A stretch of DNA of 64,000 nt from Colwellia sp. C2M11 (GCF_018860915.1 NZ_JAHKQD010000015.1:1-64000); one strand, 5' to 3'. Numbered from the stretch's first letter, positions 20,160 to 32,062 are shown. Notes: generated from the letters alone by a model not told the origin. Numbers and translations: made by a program.

Positions 20160-22331
20160 TTAAGCGTTAGTTTTAACGTCTGTAGTGAAGTAAGATTTAC
20201 CAGACTTAGCCATATCACGTAAACCATCTGTAACTTGATATATTTCACCTAAGTGAGCATATTTATCAGCCATAGCAATAAAGTTATTTAAACCTAATGT
20301 TTCTAGATAACGAATCGCACCGCCTCTAAATGGTGGGAATCCTACACCATAAATTAAGCCCATATCAGCTTCAGCTGCAGTATCAACAACACCTTCTTCT
20401 AAACAACGTACCACTTCATTTACCATTGGAATCATCATACGTGCAATAATTTCTTCACTAGTGAAGTCTTTTTTAGCAGCACAGTGTTGAGCAAATAGTT
20501 CATAAGCAACAGGCGCAGCAACCTTCATTGGGCGACCACGTTTGTCTTTCATATGATCATAAAAGCCGGTACCATTTTTTTGACCTAAACGATCATTAGC
20601 ATATAACGTGCTTACAGGATCATTATCAATTTTGGTCATTCGTGTAGGGAAACCAGATGACATAACACCAGTACAGTGATCCGCGGTATCAATACCAACA
20701 ACATCAAGCAGATATGCTGGCCCCATAGGCCAACCAAATTCTTTTTCCATCACTTTATCAACCGCAGTAAAGTCTGCACCTTCAAGTACTAATTGACTAA
20801 AGCCAGCAAAGTAAGGGAATAAAACACGGTTTACATAAAAACCAGGGCAGTCATTAACAACAATTGGTGATTTACCCATTTTAGCAGCATAAGCAACAAC
20901 AGCAGCAACCGTTTCATCAGAAGTATCTTTACCGCGAATCACTTCTACTAATGGCATTTTGTTTACTGGGTTAAAAAAGTGCATACCACAAAAGTTTGCA
21001 GGACGTTTTATACTTTGTGCTAATAAGTCAATTGAAATAGTAGACGTATTAGATGTAAGAATAGCATCTTCACTGATTACCGATTCAACCTCTGCTAAAA
21101 CCATACCTTTAATTTTAGGGTTTTCAACAACCGCTTCGACAACAATATCAACATCTTTAACGCTGTCATAACTAAGAGAAGGTGTAATGTTATTAAGTAC
21201 GCCTGCCATTTTCTTAGCATCCATACGTCCACGTTCAACTTGTTTCGTTAAGATGCCTGTCGCCGTTTTTAAACCTAGGTCTAGCGCTTGATCATTAATA
21301 TCTTTCATAATGATAGGCGTGCCTTTGTAAGCAGATTGGTAAGCAATACCACCACCCATAATACCAGCACCCAATACAGCAGCTTTACTCACAGACTTGG
21401 TCGCTAGCTTACTTGCTTTTTTGGCTTTACCTTTAATAACTTGGTCTGCCATAAACAAACCAATTTGCGCAGTCGCTTCGTCAGTTTTTGCTAATTTAGC
21501 AAACCCTGCATTTTCTACCGCCATAGCACCAGCACGATCTAAACCTGCAGCCGCAATTAATGTATTAATCATCACCATTGGTGCTGGATAATGCTTACCT
21601 GCTTTTGCTGCAATCATGCCTTTACACGTAGTTGAAGACATGATCATTTCTGTTTGAGATAACGTTAATGGCTCTAATTTAATCTGACGTTTTGCACGCC
21701 AATCTAATTTTCCTGCAATAGCAAGTTTAAGCATGCTAATAGCAGCTGAGCGTAAACTTTCTGGTTTAACAACCGCATCAACAAGTCCTTGTGAAAGAGC
21801 CGCTGACGCTTTAAATGCTTTACCTGTAGACATCCATGTTGCTGCATTATCGAAACCAATTATACGAGGTAATCTAACAGTACCACCAAAACCTGGCATT
21901 AAGCCTAACTTCACTTCAGGAAGTCCTATACTAGTATTAGTATCAGCAACACGATAATCACATACTAAAGTCATTTCACAACCACCACCTAAAGCAATAC
22001 CATTAATGGCTGCAATAGTAGGTAACTGAATATCTTCAAATGAATCGAAAACATCTGAAGCATTTTTAGCCCAAGAAACTAATTGTTCTTCTGGTTGATT
22101 AAATGAACTTAAAAATTCAGTGATATCGGCACCAACAATAAAGGTTGATTTTCCAGACGTAACCATCACGCCTTTTGCATCACTACAATTATTAATTGCC
22201 GCCACAACAGCCTTATATTCTTCAAAGGTTGCTTGATCAAATTTGTTTACTGATCCTTGAGCATCGAACTTAAGTTCTACAATGCCGTCTTCTAGTAACT
22301 GGGCTGAAAGGCTCTTGCCTTGATATATCAT
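20160..22331 (-). CDS. fadB: Fatty acid oxidation complex alpha subunit FadB
   Basis: This multifunctional alpha subunit has an N-terminal enoyl-CoA hydratase/isomerase domain (about 1-190; [18 protein letters not shown]). It is followed by a 3-hydroxyacyl-CoA dehydrogenase domain with the NAD loop [18 protein letters not shown] (about 315-335) and a C-terminal dehydrogenase domain ([10 protein letters not shown] onward). It forms the alpha2-beta2 complex with FadA. The 723-aa length is standard. AAGGAGA precedes the ATG. A PsrA-like operator lies about 150 bp upstream. Confidence 0.98.
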   Translation of the reverse strand: MIYQGKSLSAQLLEDGIVELKFDAQGSVNKFDQATFEEYKAVVAAINNCSDAKGVMVTSGKSTFIVGADITEFLSSFNQPEEQLVSWAKNASDVFDSFEDIQLPTIAAINGIALGGGCEMTLVCDYRVADTNTSIGLPEVKLGLMPGFGGTVRLPRIIGFDNAATWMSTGKAFKASAALSQGLVDAVVKPESLRSAAISMLKLAIAGKLDWRAKRQIKLEPLTLSQTEMIMSSTTCKGMIAAKAGKHYPAPMVMINTLIAAAGLDRAGAMAVENAGFAKLAKTDEATAQIGLFMADQVIKGKAKKASKLATKSVSKAAVLGAGIMGGGIAYQSAYKGTPIIMKDINDQALDLGLKTATGILTKQVERGRMDAKKMAGVLNNITPSLSYDSVKDVDIVVEAVVENPKIKGMVLAEVESVISEDAILTSNTSTISIDLLAQSIKRPANFCGMHFFNPVNKMPLVEVIRGKDTSDETVAAVVAYAAKMGKSPIVVNDCPGFYVNRVLFPYFAGFSQLVLEGADFTAVDKVMEKEFGWPMGPAYLLDVVGIDTADHCTGVMSSGFPTRMTKIDNDPVSTLYANDRLGQKNGTGFYDHMKDKRGRPMKVAAPVAYELFAQHCAAKKDFTSEEIIARMMIPMVNEVVRCLEEGVVDTAAEADMGLIYGVGFPPFRGGAIRYLETLGLNNFIAMADKYAHLGEIYQVTDGLRDMAKSGKSYFTTDVKTNA

Positions 22332-22483
22332 GCTTTGTCTCCTTCACCTAAAAGTGGTGTTGATGTATTGATGATTATTGATGTTGTTCTATATTTTTTA
22401 GTCAATTTTCTCATACCAAAAAGTATAGATAACTAATAATAGCTGACTGAGTGTGCCTTGAAATATAATGAATAGCAAATTTA

Positions 22484-22507
22484 TTTAAACGATTGTTTTA
22501 ATCGTTT
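22484..22507. promoter_or_regulatory. PsrA-like operator upstream of fadBA
   Basis: TTTAAACGATTGTTTTAA (22484-22501) has the AAAC-N4-GTTT core known for the fatty-acid-responsive repressor PsrA. It overlaps a larger perfect dyad: AAACGATT (22487-22494) and AATCGTTT (22500-22507) separated by 5 bp. The site lies between fadB and the divergent MFS gene and could serve both. The assignment to PsrA is inference from the motif and from PsrA control of fad genes in related Alteromonadales. Confidence 0.6.
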
Positions 22508-22652
22508 GTATTAATTTTATTTTAATAAGCTTAAGCTGCTGTTTTTTATATAAAGATATAAGGTACAGCTATCAGATAGAAAATTTGTTTCTGATTAGCA
22601 ATTGACGTAGAGTATGGCTAAGCTCTTTACTATCCAACGGTAAAATTCATTT

Positions 22653-23843
22653 ATGATCAGTTTTTTTAAACGCTTTAATCAACCTGAGCACTTATTATTA
22701 GCGATGGCTTTTACCATGCCGCTAGTCTTTTCTGTATGGATGGTACTACTCAATAATTTTGTAATAGAAAAAGCAAATTTTACTGGTGTCGAAATTGGTA
22801 TATTACACAGCTTGCGTGAAATACCTGGCTTCTTAGCTTTTACAGCAATTTATGTATTACTCTTTATTAAGGAGCAGCGACTCGCATTAATTGCTTTAGC
22901 TATAACTAGCTTAGGGGTATTGTTAACCGGTTTTTTCCCGAGTGTCGCAGGCCTATATATTACAACTATATTGATGTCAGTTGGTTTTCATTATTATGAA
23001 ACCTTGAGCCAATCATTAACTTTGCAATGGATCGATAAAGATAAAGCGGCACACTTCCTCGGTAAAATGTTATCTATGAAAGCAATCGCTTCGCTGCTCG
23101 CTTTTTCGAGTATCTGGCTATTAATGGAGCACTTTAACTGGTCTTATCAACTAACCTATACCTTATTTGGCGGTATGGGCTTATTATTCACATTAATACT
23201 GGTGTTATCCTTTAGACACTTTGAAGCAAAAGTAGAGCAAACAAAAAAAATTGTCATCAGAAAACGCTATTGGCTATTTTACGCTCTCACTTTTTTCAGT
23301 GGAGCCCGCCGACAAATTTTCGTTGTTTTTGCTGGCTTTTTAATGGTAGAAAAATTTCATTATAGTGTTGCAGATATCAGCGCTTTATTTCTTATTAATT
23401 ATGTATTTAATTGGTTATTTGCCGCAAAAATAGGGAAATTAATTGGAAAAATTGGCGAACGCTCTATACTACGATTTGAATACATTGGTTTAGCTATTGT
23501 ATTTATCTGCTATGGCTTAGTAGAAGACCCTAACCTTGCAGCAGCACTATATGTTATCGATCATTTGTTCTTTGCACTTGCTATCGCAATAAAAACCTAT
23601 TTTCAAAAAATTGCGCAACCCGAAGATATTGCAGCAACCGCAGGGGTAAGTTTTTCTATTAACCATATTGCAGCTGTTGTAATTCCTGCGTTGTTAGGAA
23701 TATTATGGATTGTACAACCTACGTGGGTATTCTATATAGGGGCTGGATTTGCACTATGCTCTTTATGCTTAGCTATGCTAATTCCAGACGAACCAGCACA
23801 AGGGAATGAAATACGTATAGCGAGTAACGCTCAGGTAAAGTAA
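22653..23843 (+). CDS. MFS transporter of unknown substrate
   Basis: This is an inner-membrane major facilitator with about 12 hydrophobic segments and 396 aa. The beginning (LAMAFTMPLVFSVWMVLLNNF) and the EIGILHSLREIPGF segment are not from a subfamily whose substrate I know. It is divergent from fadBA across 321 bp that contain a PsrA-like dyad, so a role in lipid or fatty acid metabolism is possible but unproven. No clear ribosome-binding site precedes the ATG. Confidence 0.8.
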   Translation: MISFFKRFNQPEHLLLAMAFTMPLVFSVWMVLLNNFVIEKANFTGVEIGILHSLREIPGFLAFTAIYVLLFIKEQRLALIALAITSLGVLLTGFFPSVAGLYITTILMSVGFHYYETLSQSLTLQWIDKDKAAHFLGKMLSMKAIASLLAFSSIWLLMEHFNWSYQLTYTLFGGMGLLFTLILVLSFRHFEAKVEQTKKIVIRKRYWLFYALTFFSGARRQIFVVFAGFLMVEKFHYSVADISALFLINYVFNWLFAAKIGKLIGKIGERSILRFEYIGLAIVFICYGLVEDPNLAAALYVIDHLFFALAIAIKTYFQKIAQPEDIAATAGVSFSINHIAAVVIPALLGILWIVQPTWVFYIGAGFALCSLCLAMLIPDEPAQGNEIRIASNAQVK

Positions 23844-23970
23844 TGACAAAAAATGAAGAGTCTTGAATTATTAGGTAAAGTTAATAGTCGCATTATTTAG
23901 GGCTACTAACTTTGCGTTTTAATTCATATGGAACCTGATATTTAAACTAACTGTAATATCAGTTTAATGG

Positions 23971-26196
23971 TTAAGTATGGCTTTTAAGAAACGTTAAAAA
24001 TTCATCAGAAGGCATTGGCTTGGCGTAATAAAAACCTTGTACTTCATCACAACCTAATTCAATTAATCTTTCTTGCTGCTCAATTTCTTCTATCCCTTCC
24101 GCAATTACCTTTAAGTTCATCTTTTTACCTAAATCGATAATTGTTTCAGCAATTACCGACTGATCTTTTTGGGCTATATCACGTATAAAAGCACGATCGA
24201 CTTTAAGACGATCTAAAGGAAGCTTTTGTAAATAACTCATTGACGAGAAACCAGTACCAAAATCATCAAGTGCAATACTAATGCCTTGCCCTTTCAATTT
24301 AACTAGCGCATCAATGACTACTTCAGGATCATCCATTAAGATATTTTCGGTAATTTCTAACTCTAGTTTACAAGGCAGTATTTGATGTTTTTGCGTTGCA
24401 TTTAGAACGATATCCACAAAATTACAACACCTGAATTGAGGTATAGACACATTTACAGAGATAGTAATATTGTTGAATTTTTCTTCTTCTAGCAGTTTAA
24501 TTTGCGAACAAGCTTGATTAATAACCCACTCACCAATTTCAACAATCAAACCTGAGTATTCCGCTAATGGAATAAAAACTGCGGGAGAAATAAAGTTACC
24601 ATCAATTGTGCGCCAGCGAAGCAAGGCCTCAGCACCAATAACTTTACCTGAGCTTAATGATAATTGTGGTTGATACCATAATTCAAGACGTCCCTCTGAA
24701 AAATCATTTCGCAGTTGTCTAATCATATTTAAACGCCATTGCGTTTCATCTTCTAACTCAGGATTATAATAAGCAAAATGTGTTTCACGTTTTTTCTTTG
24801 CCAGATTTAAAGCAATATTAATTTGATTAAGTACTTTTACCCCACTACTACTGGCATGTTCTTTTGTACAGAAACCAAAACAGGCATTTATCGGCAGTTT
24901 TTGCTCACCAGCAGTGAATGGGTGTTCAAATAACGCCAATAAAGCATCAGGCGTTACCATTGTTTGAGAGCCAATAATACCGAATACATCGGCGCCCACA
25001 CGAGCAACTTGACAGTTACTGCATAAACTTTGCAGTCGCTGAGATACCGCAGATAGTAATTGGTTACCTATATTCTGCCCTAAAGCGTCATTAACATCGC
25101 TAAAATGATTTAAATCAATAAGTGCAGCAACATAATCATTAGGTGCATCTTTACTAAAAGTCTCCAGCATACGAACAAATTCTAACCTATTCGGTAAATT
25201 AGTTAGCCAATCTTTATACGCTGCACTTTTAAGCTTTTGAAACAAATGTACATTTTCATAACCTATAGAAACACCTGTTACAAATACTTCTAATAATTGT
25301 CTTTGAATATCTCTAAGTGGTTCCGTTAAGGTTAAATAGGCAACAGCACGACATCCACCTCTGGCAATATATAAACAAAGAGAATCATTAAAGTATAGAT
25401 GCTCTTTTTGCATATAACACATTTGTATATGTTGATTAATTTGTTCGTTATCCAGAGTCGCTAATTTTTGATTAGGTAAAGAGGAAGAAAAATCTTGCTG
25501 CGCGATAATATAAAGACTTAAGTCATCGGTATTGTCTATTATACCCTGCCCTCTAGCACAAAATAGACCTTGAACATCTTGATTTATCAGCTGAGTTAAT
25601 TGCTTTAACGTGCCTTGCGCATATTCTACTATAGAATGTAACTCAAGAAGGCTAGAAGATCCTGACACGATTTTCTCTAAGCCTAGACTACCTTCTGTAA
25701 CCGTTGCTATTTGTTGATAAGAACGAATAGCGGCATAAACAGTAGTAACCAGCTTACGCCGTGTTAACTCTGTTTTGGTTTTGTAATCATTTATATCATA
25801 TTCTTTAATAACACTTTCTTCAGGTGCGTAACCTGGTTGGCCTGTTCTTAAAACAATACGTATATCTTGGCGGTTTAGTGATTCACGAATATATTTAACA
25901 ACCGCTAAACCAGCACTATCAGTTTCCATGACTACATCAAGTAATACCAAAACGATGTCGGGGTTACTTTCAATAACTTGACAGGCATCCTGACCGGAAT
26001 AAGCATGAAAATACTCTAAACGTCGGCCTAGCACTATTAAATCTGATAAGGCTAATTGAGTAACTGAATGAATCTCAGGATCGTCATCAACAATCAGAAC
26101 CTGCCAGACTTCATCACCAGTGCCTTCTAAAACCTCTTCTTCATCACTATCATCGATAAATAGAAAGTCGTCTTGTGAGTTGTCTGATGCGTGCAT
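23971..26196 (-). CDS. c-di-GMP phosphodiesterase response regulator (REC-DUF3369-GGDEF-EAL)
   Basis: The order is a receiver domain (about 30-155, phospho-acceptor in LVLLDVVMETD), DUF3369 (about 165-310), a GGDEF domain (about 320-470) and an EAL domain (about 485-735). The GGDEF motif is replaced by GADVF, so it should not make c-di-GMP. The EAL domain keeps the catalytic set: GAEALLRW, SVNVS, EITEN, LDDFGTG, LKVDRAF and EGIEE. It is therefore probably a phosphodiesterase controlled by phosphorylation; no histidine kinase lies nearby. A TTG at 26211 is open, but TTAAGGACAAT places AAGGA correctly for the ATG at 26196, giving 741 aa. Confidence 0.9.
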   Translation of the reverse strand: MHASDNSQDDFLFIDDSDEEEVLEGTGDEVWQVLIVDDDPEIHSVTQLALSDLIVLGRRLEYFHAYSGQDACQVIESNPDIVLVLLDVVMETDSAGLAVVKYIRESLNRQDIRIVLRTGQPGYAPEESVIKEYDINDYKTKTELTRRKLVTTVYAAIRSYQQIATVTEGSLGLEKIVSGSSSLLELHSIVEYAQGTLKQLTQLINQDVQGLFCARGQGIIDNTDDLSLYIIAQQDFSSSLPNQKLATLDNEQINQHIQMCYMQKEHLYFNDSLCLYIARGGCRAVAYLTLTEPLRDIQRQLLEVFVTGVSIGYENVHLFQKLKSAAYKDWLTNLPNRLEFVRMLETFSKDAPNDYVAALIDLNHFSDVNDALGQNIGNQLLSAVSQRLQSLCSNCQVARVGADVFGIIGSQTMVTPDALLALFEHPFTAGEQKLPINACFGFCTKEHASSSGVKVLNQINIALNLAKKKRETHFAYYNPELEDETQWRLNMIRQLRNDFSEGRLELWYQPQLSLSSGKVIGAEALLRWRTIDGNFISPAVFIPLAEYSGLIVEIGEWVINQACSQIKLLEEEKFNNITISVNVSIPQFRCCNFVDIVLNATQKHQILPCKLELEITENILMDDPEVVIDALVKLKGQGISIALDDFGTGFSSMSYLQKLPLDRLKVDRAFIRDIAQKDQSVIAETIIDLGKKMNLKVIAEGIEEIEQQERLIELGCDEVQGFYYAKPMPSDEFLTFLKSHT

Positions 26197-26680
26197 ATTG
26201 TCCTTAAGCAATTAGCTTGTGGCTAATTAAAATTAAATTTCTATCAATTATTTATCATTGTACTTAGGTATTCTATAACTATAACTGAACTATACCTTAT
26301 TGCTACTTTTTTGAAGCATTCTTTCGTTTTTTTCATTCGAACAATGTTAGTTTAGCTAAATATTCCTTTTTGTTGCACATATTTTAATAGGTTTCACGTA
26401 ACGTTAGTTGTTAAAAACCTATCTATTGTGACAAATTAATAATAAAGTCGTTAAGATAATACAGAAATTATTAACTTATTTTTCAGATAGTTAATAAATA
26501 CAAATCTAGCACTAAATTATATAATAAAAGTCATTTTGACAAATTTCAATAAACCCATACAATAAAATTATATTTATATCGCTATATGCATGGTCATATA
26601 TTATTTTATATCAATAAATAACGGTAAAACCTACACTTATATTGATATTACTAAAATATTTTTTAGTATGGAGTATTAAC
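26197..26680. other. AT-rich divergent intergenic region
   Basis: This region of about 480 bp separates the phosphodiesterase gene from the TIGR03899-like gene. It is very AT-rich and holds the divergent promoters. I see no RNA gene, credible ORF or operator in it. Confidence 0.5.
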
Positions 26681-27574
26681 TTGAAACCAGATACATCAGA
26701 TGTTGTTGTCATTGAACAAACTGAAGATAATCAACGCAACTTGCCGATTGAAGAAACTACAATTGGTAATAGCATTGAAACACCAGCACATAAACAGTTT
26801 TTTAAAATAACTCAATTATTCGGTGTAGAAGCCCCTTTACTCCCCCCTGAAAAACAAATGCCACTTCAAGATCGTAGTACTAAGCGTCAAAGATTAGCAA
26901 GCCTGCGAAAACAAGAAAATATTGAAGAGATCATGGTAAAAACTTTTGCATTTTGTGCAAATAAACCAATAGATAAAAGACCCGATTTAGATTGGTTTAA
27001 TCAATACATTAGCTTAGCTGAAAATATTAGTAACGCCACAATGCAAGATTTATGGGCCAAGATACTTGCCGGAGAATTAGCTCGCCCAGGCTTATATTCA
27101 CTGAAAGCATTAAAAGTTTTTCGAGATATGAGTATTGTAGACGCTAAATTATTAGCAAAAGCTTGTTCTTTAGCGGTAAAAGATAATAGTAAGAAAAATA
27201 TTCGTATTATTTCCGGCTCTTATCAACAACCAGGACTATTCAATTTTTTTAATCAGGAAAGGCAGCAGTACATAAATTTAAGTCATTTTGGTTTAAATTA
27301 TGCTGATATATTATCTTTAGCGGATAACAAGTTAATTTTTAAACAAGAAAGTGAATCAAGCATGATGAAAAGTGGCGAAGTACTTAATTTTTATTATAAT
27401 GGCGAGCCGCTCACGCTAAGCAGTAAGAATAATAATATTGCCTTGCAGTTTTATAAATTCACAGCTATTGGTGCCGAACTAGCAAACTTAATTATTGATA
27501 AACCAAACAAAGAATTTTTTTCTATATTAAAACAACAACTAACCCACCACTTTAACGTAGTGAGTAGTAGTTAA
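26681..27574 (+). CDS. TIGR03899-like conserved protein of unknown function
   Basis: The protein is soluble, 297 aa from the chosen start. The central part (about 85-150; LDWFNQYISLAENISNATMQ followed by LWAKILAGELARPG) resembles the TIGR03899/DUF2806 group of uncharacterised proteins. The rule that the segment between an enzyme-like LWAKILAGE and SLKALKVFRDMS is the best conserved part is my recollection of that group. An upstream TTG at 26642 is possible. TGGAG at 26669-26673 is spaced 7 nt before the TTG at 26681, so that one is the probable start. It is convergent with cysH, only 6 bp away. Function unknown. Confidence 0.7.
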   Translation: MKPDTSDVVVIEQTEDNQRNLPIEETTIGNSIETPAHKQFFKITQLFGVEAPLLPPEKQMPLQDRSTKRQRLASLRKQENIEEIMVKTFAFCANKPIDKRPDLDWFNQYISLAENISNATMQDLWAKILAGELARPGLYSLKALKVFRDMSIVDAKLLAKACSLAVKDNSKKNIRIISGSYQQPGLFNFFNQERQQYINLSHFGLNYADILSLADNKLIFKQESESSMMKSGEVLNFYYNGEPLTLSSKNNNIALQFYKFTAIGAELANLIIDKPNKEFFSILKQQLTHHFNVVSSS

Positions 27575-27580
27575 TCTTAC

Positions 27581-28315
27581 TTAAATTCCGTCACCGTCGG
27601 TATGTAAACCACATTCACGTTGTCCACCACCAAAGCGTGTCTCTTCTTCAGTCATACCTAAGGTTAATGGTCTTGTACTATGGACATCACCTACCGACAC
27701 ATAACCTTGATCCCATAATGGATGATACGGTAAGTTATACTTAGTTAAGTACTGATGAACGTCTTTATTGCTCCAATCAATGATTGGATGCACTTTATAA
27801 CGACCACGTAATGTACCGACAACACCTAAACCTTGACGATGTTCTGATTGTTGACGTCGAACACCTGAAAACCACGTTTGTGCATTTAGCTCAGTTAAAC
27901 CACGCTCTAGTGGTTCAACTTTATTACGACGATTATAAGCTTTCAACGCTGCATCCGTCGATGCCCATTCTTCGCCATATTTAGCCATTTGCCACGCAGC
28001 ACTTTCTTTCGCTTGATACACTTTCAAGTTTAAGTTTAAGCGCTCAGTTAACTGCTCAATAAATTGATACGTTTCTGGAAATAAATGTCCTGTATCAGTT
28101 ATTAATACAGGAATATTGCTATCCACCTGCGTTAATAAATGCAACATAACTGCCGATTGAATACCAAAGCTTGATGATAACACAAATGCACCTGGCAAGT
28201 TTTGCATTGCCCATTCAGCACGTTCTTGCGCTGTTTGTTTTTCAAGTGCAATGTTCCACTGAGCTAATGCTGGATCAGGAAACTCAAGTTCGGTGGCTAC
28301 TGCTGTTTTAAGCAT
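27581..28315 (-). CDS. cysH: Phosphoadenylyl-sulfate reductase CysH
   Basis: CysH reduces PAPS to sulfite with thioredoxin in assimilatory sulfate reduction. The P-loop-like [14 protein letters not shown], the substrate segment [14 protein letters not shown] and the C-terminal catalytic ECGLH are present. The extra Cys pairs that bind an iron-sulfur cluster in APS reductases are absent, so PAPS is the substrate. Length 244 aa is normal. It overlaps cysI by 8 bp as the last gene of cysJIH. Confidence 0.96.
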   Translation of the reverse strand: MLKTAVATELEFPDPALAQWNIALEKQTAQERAEWAMQNLPGAFVLSSSFGIQSAVMLHLLTQVDSNIPVLITDTGHLFPETYQFIEQLTERLNLNLKVYQAKESAAWQMAKYGEEWASTDAALKAYNRRNKVEPLERGLTELNAQTWFSGVRRQQSEHRQGLGVVGTLRGRYKVHPIIDWSNKDVHQYLTKYNLPYHPLWDQGYVSVGDVHSTRPLTLGMTEEETRFGGGQRECGLHTDGDGI

Positions 28316-30056
28316 GATGAAAATCTCTAAAACTAACGATTACTTGCTCAACAATTCCGGCACGAATAACGAAGTCACCAAAAGCTTCACCTTCGTTACG
28401 CTCTGCAGCCCAACGAGCACTGAGGCCATCGATTTCACTTAATACACCGGCTTCATCAACGTTCTCTTTATAAAGCTTAGGTACACGAGAACCTGCTAAA
28501 TCACTGCCTAAATACATGTTGTATTTACCTGGACCTTTACCAACAAGACCAATTTCAGCAAGCATCGCTCGTCCACAGCCATTTGGACAACCCGTAACAC
28601 GTAAAATAATGCTATCGTCTTGCAAACCATTTTTAGTCAGAATTTTTTCCACATCATCTACTAAACCAGGTAAATAACGCTCTGCTTCAGCCATCGCTAA
28701 TGGACACGTTGGAAAGGCAACACATGCCATAGAGCTTTTACGTTGCTTAGAAACACCATCATTAATTAGGCCATGATCACGTGCTAACTGTTCAATAATT
28801 GCTTTATCCGCTGCATCTACACCGGCAACAATAAGGTTTTGGTTTGCAGTTAAACGGAAATCACCTTTATGTATTTGTGCTATTTCACGCATACCTGTTT
28901 TTAATGCTTTAACATTCGTACCTTCAAAATCAAGAATACGTCCATTCTCAATAAATAAGGTTAAATGATGTTTACCATCAATGCCTTCAACCCAGCCAAA
29001 GTTATCACCACGGTGAGTAAATTCATATGAACGTGAATCTGAGAACTTAACACCCGCTCTTCGTTCAACTTCAGCTTTAAATGTATCAACACCAACACGA
29101 TCTAACGTGTATTTAGTTTTAGCATTTTTGCGGTTAACACGGTTACCCCAGTCACGTTGCGTAGTCACAACAGCAGCCGCAATCGCTAACGTGTGCTCTT
29201 TTGGGATAAAACCAAAATCATCAGCACAACGTGGATAAGTCGCATTATCACCATGAGTCATAGCTAAGCCACCACCAACAAGTACGTTGAAACCAATCAG
29301 CTCACCATTTTCACTAATAGCGACAAAATTCAAATCATTGGCATGAACATCAATATCGTTATTTGGTGGAATAACAACCGTTGTTTTAAATTTACGTGGT
29401 AAATAATTACTACCTAAAATAGGCTCTACTTCTTCATCTTCAGTAGTTTCAACACGCTCTTCATCCAACCAAATTTCAGCATAAGCACGCGTTTTTGGTA
29501 ACAAATGTTCACTGATCTTTGTTGCCCATTCATACGCTTCTTGGTGTAATGAAGACTCAACCGGGTTAGATGTACAAAGCACGTTACGGTTAACATCACC
29601 AGCCGTTGCAATTGAATCTAAACCGACACTATTTAATGTTTGATGCATTAACTTAATGTTTGGCTTTAATACTCCGTGAAACTGAAACGTTTGACGTGTA
29701 GTTAAACGAATACTGCCGTATGAAGTGTAGTCATCAGCAAATTTATCAATCGCTAACCATTGGCTTGGCTTGATAATACCGCCAGGTAAACGCGCACGAA
29801 GCATAACATTATGTAATGGCTCTAACTTTTGTTTCTGACGCTCAGCACGAATATCACGGTCGTCTTGTTGATACATTCCATGAGTACGTATCAACTGGAA
29901 GTTATCGCTAGTAAAGCCACCAGTAATTCTATCTTGTAGATCTTCTACAATTGTACCTCTAAGGTAATCGCTTTCCGCTTTTAAGCGTTCGTTATCAGCC
30001 TGCTTACCTTCAACAATTAGTACAGGGTTTTCAACTTTTGTGAAATCGTTGCTCAT
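28308..30056 (-). CDS. cysI: Sulfite reductase hemoprotein beta subunit CysI
   Basis: CysI reduces sulfite to sulfide using electrons from CysJ. The siroheme/4Fe-4S cysteines are seen in [11 protein letters not shown] and [10 protein letters not shown] (about 430-485). The N-terminal substrate-binding repeats ([19 protein letters not shown]-like RARLPGGII) are in place. Length 582 aa fits. The ATG shares a base with the cysJ stop (TAATG), so the two are coupled. Confidence 0.97.
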   Translation of the reverse strand: MSNDFTKVENPVLIVEGKQADNERLKAESDYLRGTIVEDLQDRITGGFTSDNFQLIRTHGMYQQDDRDIRAERQKQKLEPLHNVMLRARLPGGIIKPSQWLAIDKFADDYTSYGSIRLTTRQTFQFHGVLKPNIKLMHQTLNSVGLDSIATAGDVNRNVLCTSNPVESSLHQEAYEWATKISEHLLPKTRAYAEIWLDEERVETTEDEEVEPILGSNYLPRKFKTTVVIPPNNDIDVHANDLNFVAISENGELIGFNVLVGGGLAMTHGDNATYPRCADDFGFIPKEHTLAIAAAVVTTQRDWGNRVNRKNAKTKYTLDRVGVDTFKAEVERRAGVKFSDSRSYEFTHRGDNFGWVEGIDGKHHLTLFIENGRILDFEGTNVKALKTGMREIAQIHKGDFRLTANQNLIVAGVDAADKAIIEQLARDHGLINDGVSKQRKSSMACVAFPTCPLAMAEAERYLPGLVDDVEKILTKNGLQDDSIILRVTGCPNGCGRAMLAEIGLVGKGPGKYNMYLGSDLAGSRVPKLYKENVDEAGVLSEIDGLSARWAAERNEGEAFGDFVIRAGIVEQVIVSFRDFHHA

Positions 30057-31894
30057 TAGTAAACATCCTTCTGGTAACGCTTATTAGATCTAAGTGATTT
30101 TAAGTAATCTTCGGCTTGTTCTGTGCTTAATTTGCCATGCTCTGCAATAATTTCTATCAAGGTTTGATGAACATCTTTCGCCATACGGTTAGCATCGCCA
30201 CAAATATATAAATGTGCACCACGCTCTAACCAAGCAAAAACATCGCTAGCTTGTTCTTTTAATCTATCTTGTACGTAGATTTTTTCTGCTTGGTCACGAG
30301 AAAAAGCAACATCCATACGTGTAAGTAAGCCAGATTTTAAATAGTTCTGCCATTCAACTTGATATAAGAAGTCTTGTGTGAATGTTTGATCACCAAAGAA
30401 CATCCAGTTATCGCCCGTAGCATCACGCGCTTCACGCGCCTGCATGAAAGCTCTAAATGGTGCGACACCTGTACCTGGGCCAATCATAATTACTGGCGTG
30501 TCATCAGACTCTGGTAAACGGAAGTTGTCATTATGCTCAACAAAAACACGTACTTTTTGGCCTTCTTCTAAACGATTCGCTAAGAAGCCTGAAGCACCAC
30601 CAGTACGACTTTCACCATTAGCATCAAAATTAACGACACCAACAGTTAAATGAACTTCTGCTTCAACTTCAGCTTGTGCTGAGGCGATAGAATATAAACG
30701 TGGCGTAATTTGACGTAATGCATCAACAAAGGTTTGTGCATCAACATCCGCCTTAGCTATTTTCACTACATCAATAATTTGATGTTCGCCGGCAAATTCA
30801 CGCGCTGAATTTTTATCGCTTGCAACTTCTGTTAACTTAGCGTCTTTAGACTGTAGAGCCCAAAATTCAATAAACGCAGGCGCTGTTTGTGTAATTTCTA
30901 ATTGACTGATTAAGGCATTCTTTAAGGTAAACTCTTGTACTTCACCTGATACTTTTAGCGACACTTTCTCATCGCCTGAGAAACTAAGTTCACTCAATAA
31001 GTTATCAACAAGTGCTTCATCATTTTCAAACCATACACCTAACGCATCACCTACTTGATAAGTTAAGCCAGATTCGCCTAAGTCAATTTCTATGTGACGG
31101 ACATCTTTAGCTGAGTCGCGGCCAGTAATTTTTTGACTTAATGAAAACTCTGCCGCTAATGGGTTTTGTTTAGAGTATTGACTTGCAGCCCCCGCTGTTG
31201 GCAAGTTATCAAAGCCACCAAGACTTGCAGTAGTCGTTGTAGCTGGTTGAGTAAGCTCGTCTTTTAATGATTCAATAATGCTTGAAGTCCAAGCTTCACA
31301 ATCACTATCGTAATCAACATCACAATCGACACGAGGAGCAAGTTGCTTAGCACCGAGAGCCTGTAAACGTTCGTCGAAATCTTTACCTGTTTGACAGAAA
31401 AATTCGTAACTGCTATCACCTAACGCTAATACGCTATAGCTTAAGTTAGGTAATTTAGGTGCTTTTTTACCTAATAAAAATTCATGGAATTCAATAGCGT
31501 CGTCAGGTGCTTCACCTTCACCATTCGTACTGGCAACAATTAATAGGTGAGTTTCATTTTTTAATGATGACTTAGCTTTATAGTCAGCAGTATTTTTTAA
31601 TACCACAGAAATGCCGGCTGCTTTAGCGCTAGCGGCAAGTTTACTCGCCACACCTTTAGCATTACCAGTTTGTGAAGCATATAAAATAGTTAAGGTTTTC
31701 GCGGCAACAGCAGCCAATGGCGCTACCGGTGAAATCTGTGCGTTTGCACCTTGCTCACTTTTTGCAGCTAAATAACCACTTGCCCAAGCAAGTTGTAATG
31801 ACGAATAACCAGATGTAGCTTGTTGTAGTAAAACAAGTTGATTAGCATCAAGTGAACTTGATACTGTATTTGAATTTTGCTGCTCTTGTGGCAT
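30056..31894 (-). CDS. cysJ: Sulfite reductase flavoprotein alpha subunit CysJ
   Basis: CysJ passes electrons from NADPH through FAD and FMN to CysI. It has a flavodoxin domain (about 65-205; [16 protein letters not shown]), an FAD-binding domain (about 230-440; RLYSIASAQ) and an NADPH-binding domain ([14 protein letters not shown] onward), ending RYQKDVY as in E. coli CysJ. A TTG at 31915 is open. The ATG at 31894 (MPQEQQ) is the more natural start, giving 612 aa. It is the first gene of cysJIH; the promoter lies in the 170 bp before it. Confidence 0.97.
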   Translation of the reverse strand: MPQEQQNSNTVSSSLDANQLVLLQQATSGYSSLQLAWASGYLAAKSEQGANAQISPVAPLAAVAAKTLTILYASQTGNAKGVASKLAASAKAAGISVVLKNTADYKAKSSLKNETHLLIVASTNGEGEAPDDAIEFHEFLLGKKAPKLPNLSYSVLALGDSSYEFFCQTGKDFDERLQALGAKQLAPRVDCDVDYDSDCEAWTSSIIESLKDELTQPATTTTASLGGFDNLPTAGAASQYSKQNPLAAEFSLSQKITGRDSAKDVRHIEIDLGESGLTYQVGDALGVWFENDEALVDNLLSELSFSGDEKVSLKVSGEVQEFTLKNALISQLEITQTAPAFIEFWALQSKDAKLTEVASDKNSAREFAGEHQIIDVVKIAKADVDAQTFVDALRQITPRLYSIASAQAEVEAEVHLTVGVVNFDANGESRTGGASGFLANRLEEGQKVRVFVEHNDNFRLPESDDTPVIMIGPGTGVAPFRAFMQAREARDATGDNWMFFGDQTFTQDFLYQVEWQNYLKSGLLTRMDVAFSRDQAEKIYVQDRLKEQASDVFAWLERGAHLYICGDANRMAKDVHQTLIEIIAEHGKLSTEQAEDYLKSLRSNKRYQKDVY

Positions 31895-32011
31895 AAGAAT
31901 ATTCACCCATAACAATATATGAGTAAATGATAGACAAAAACAAATAAAACTAAAAAGAATAGATAGACGTTTATTATTCCAAAAAAGAATATAGGAATAG
32001 TAAAAGTTAAT

Positions 32012-32037
32012 AGAACCTGAAACTAAGTCAGGCTCTA
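32012..32037 (-). terminator. Probable terminator of the TIGR04219 gene
   Basis: AGAACCTGA (32012-32020) and TCAGGCTCT (32028-32036) can form a stem with one GU pair on the minus strand RNA, about 25 bp past the stop codon. A moderately T-rich sequence (ATTAACTTTTAC) follows on the minus strand. Confidence 0.5.
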
Positions 32038-32062
32038 CATCATTAAGTGCCTTTATTTATTA

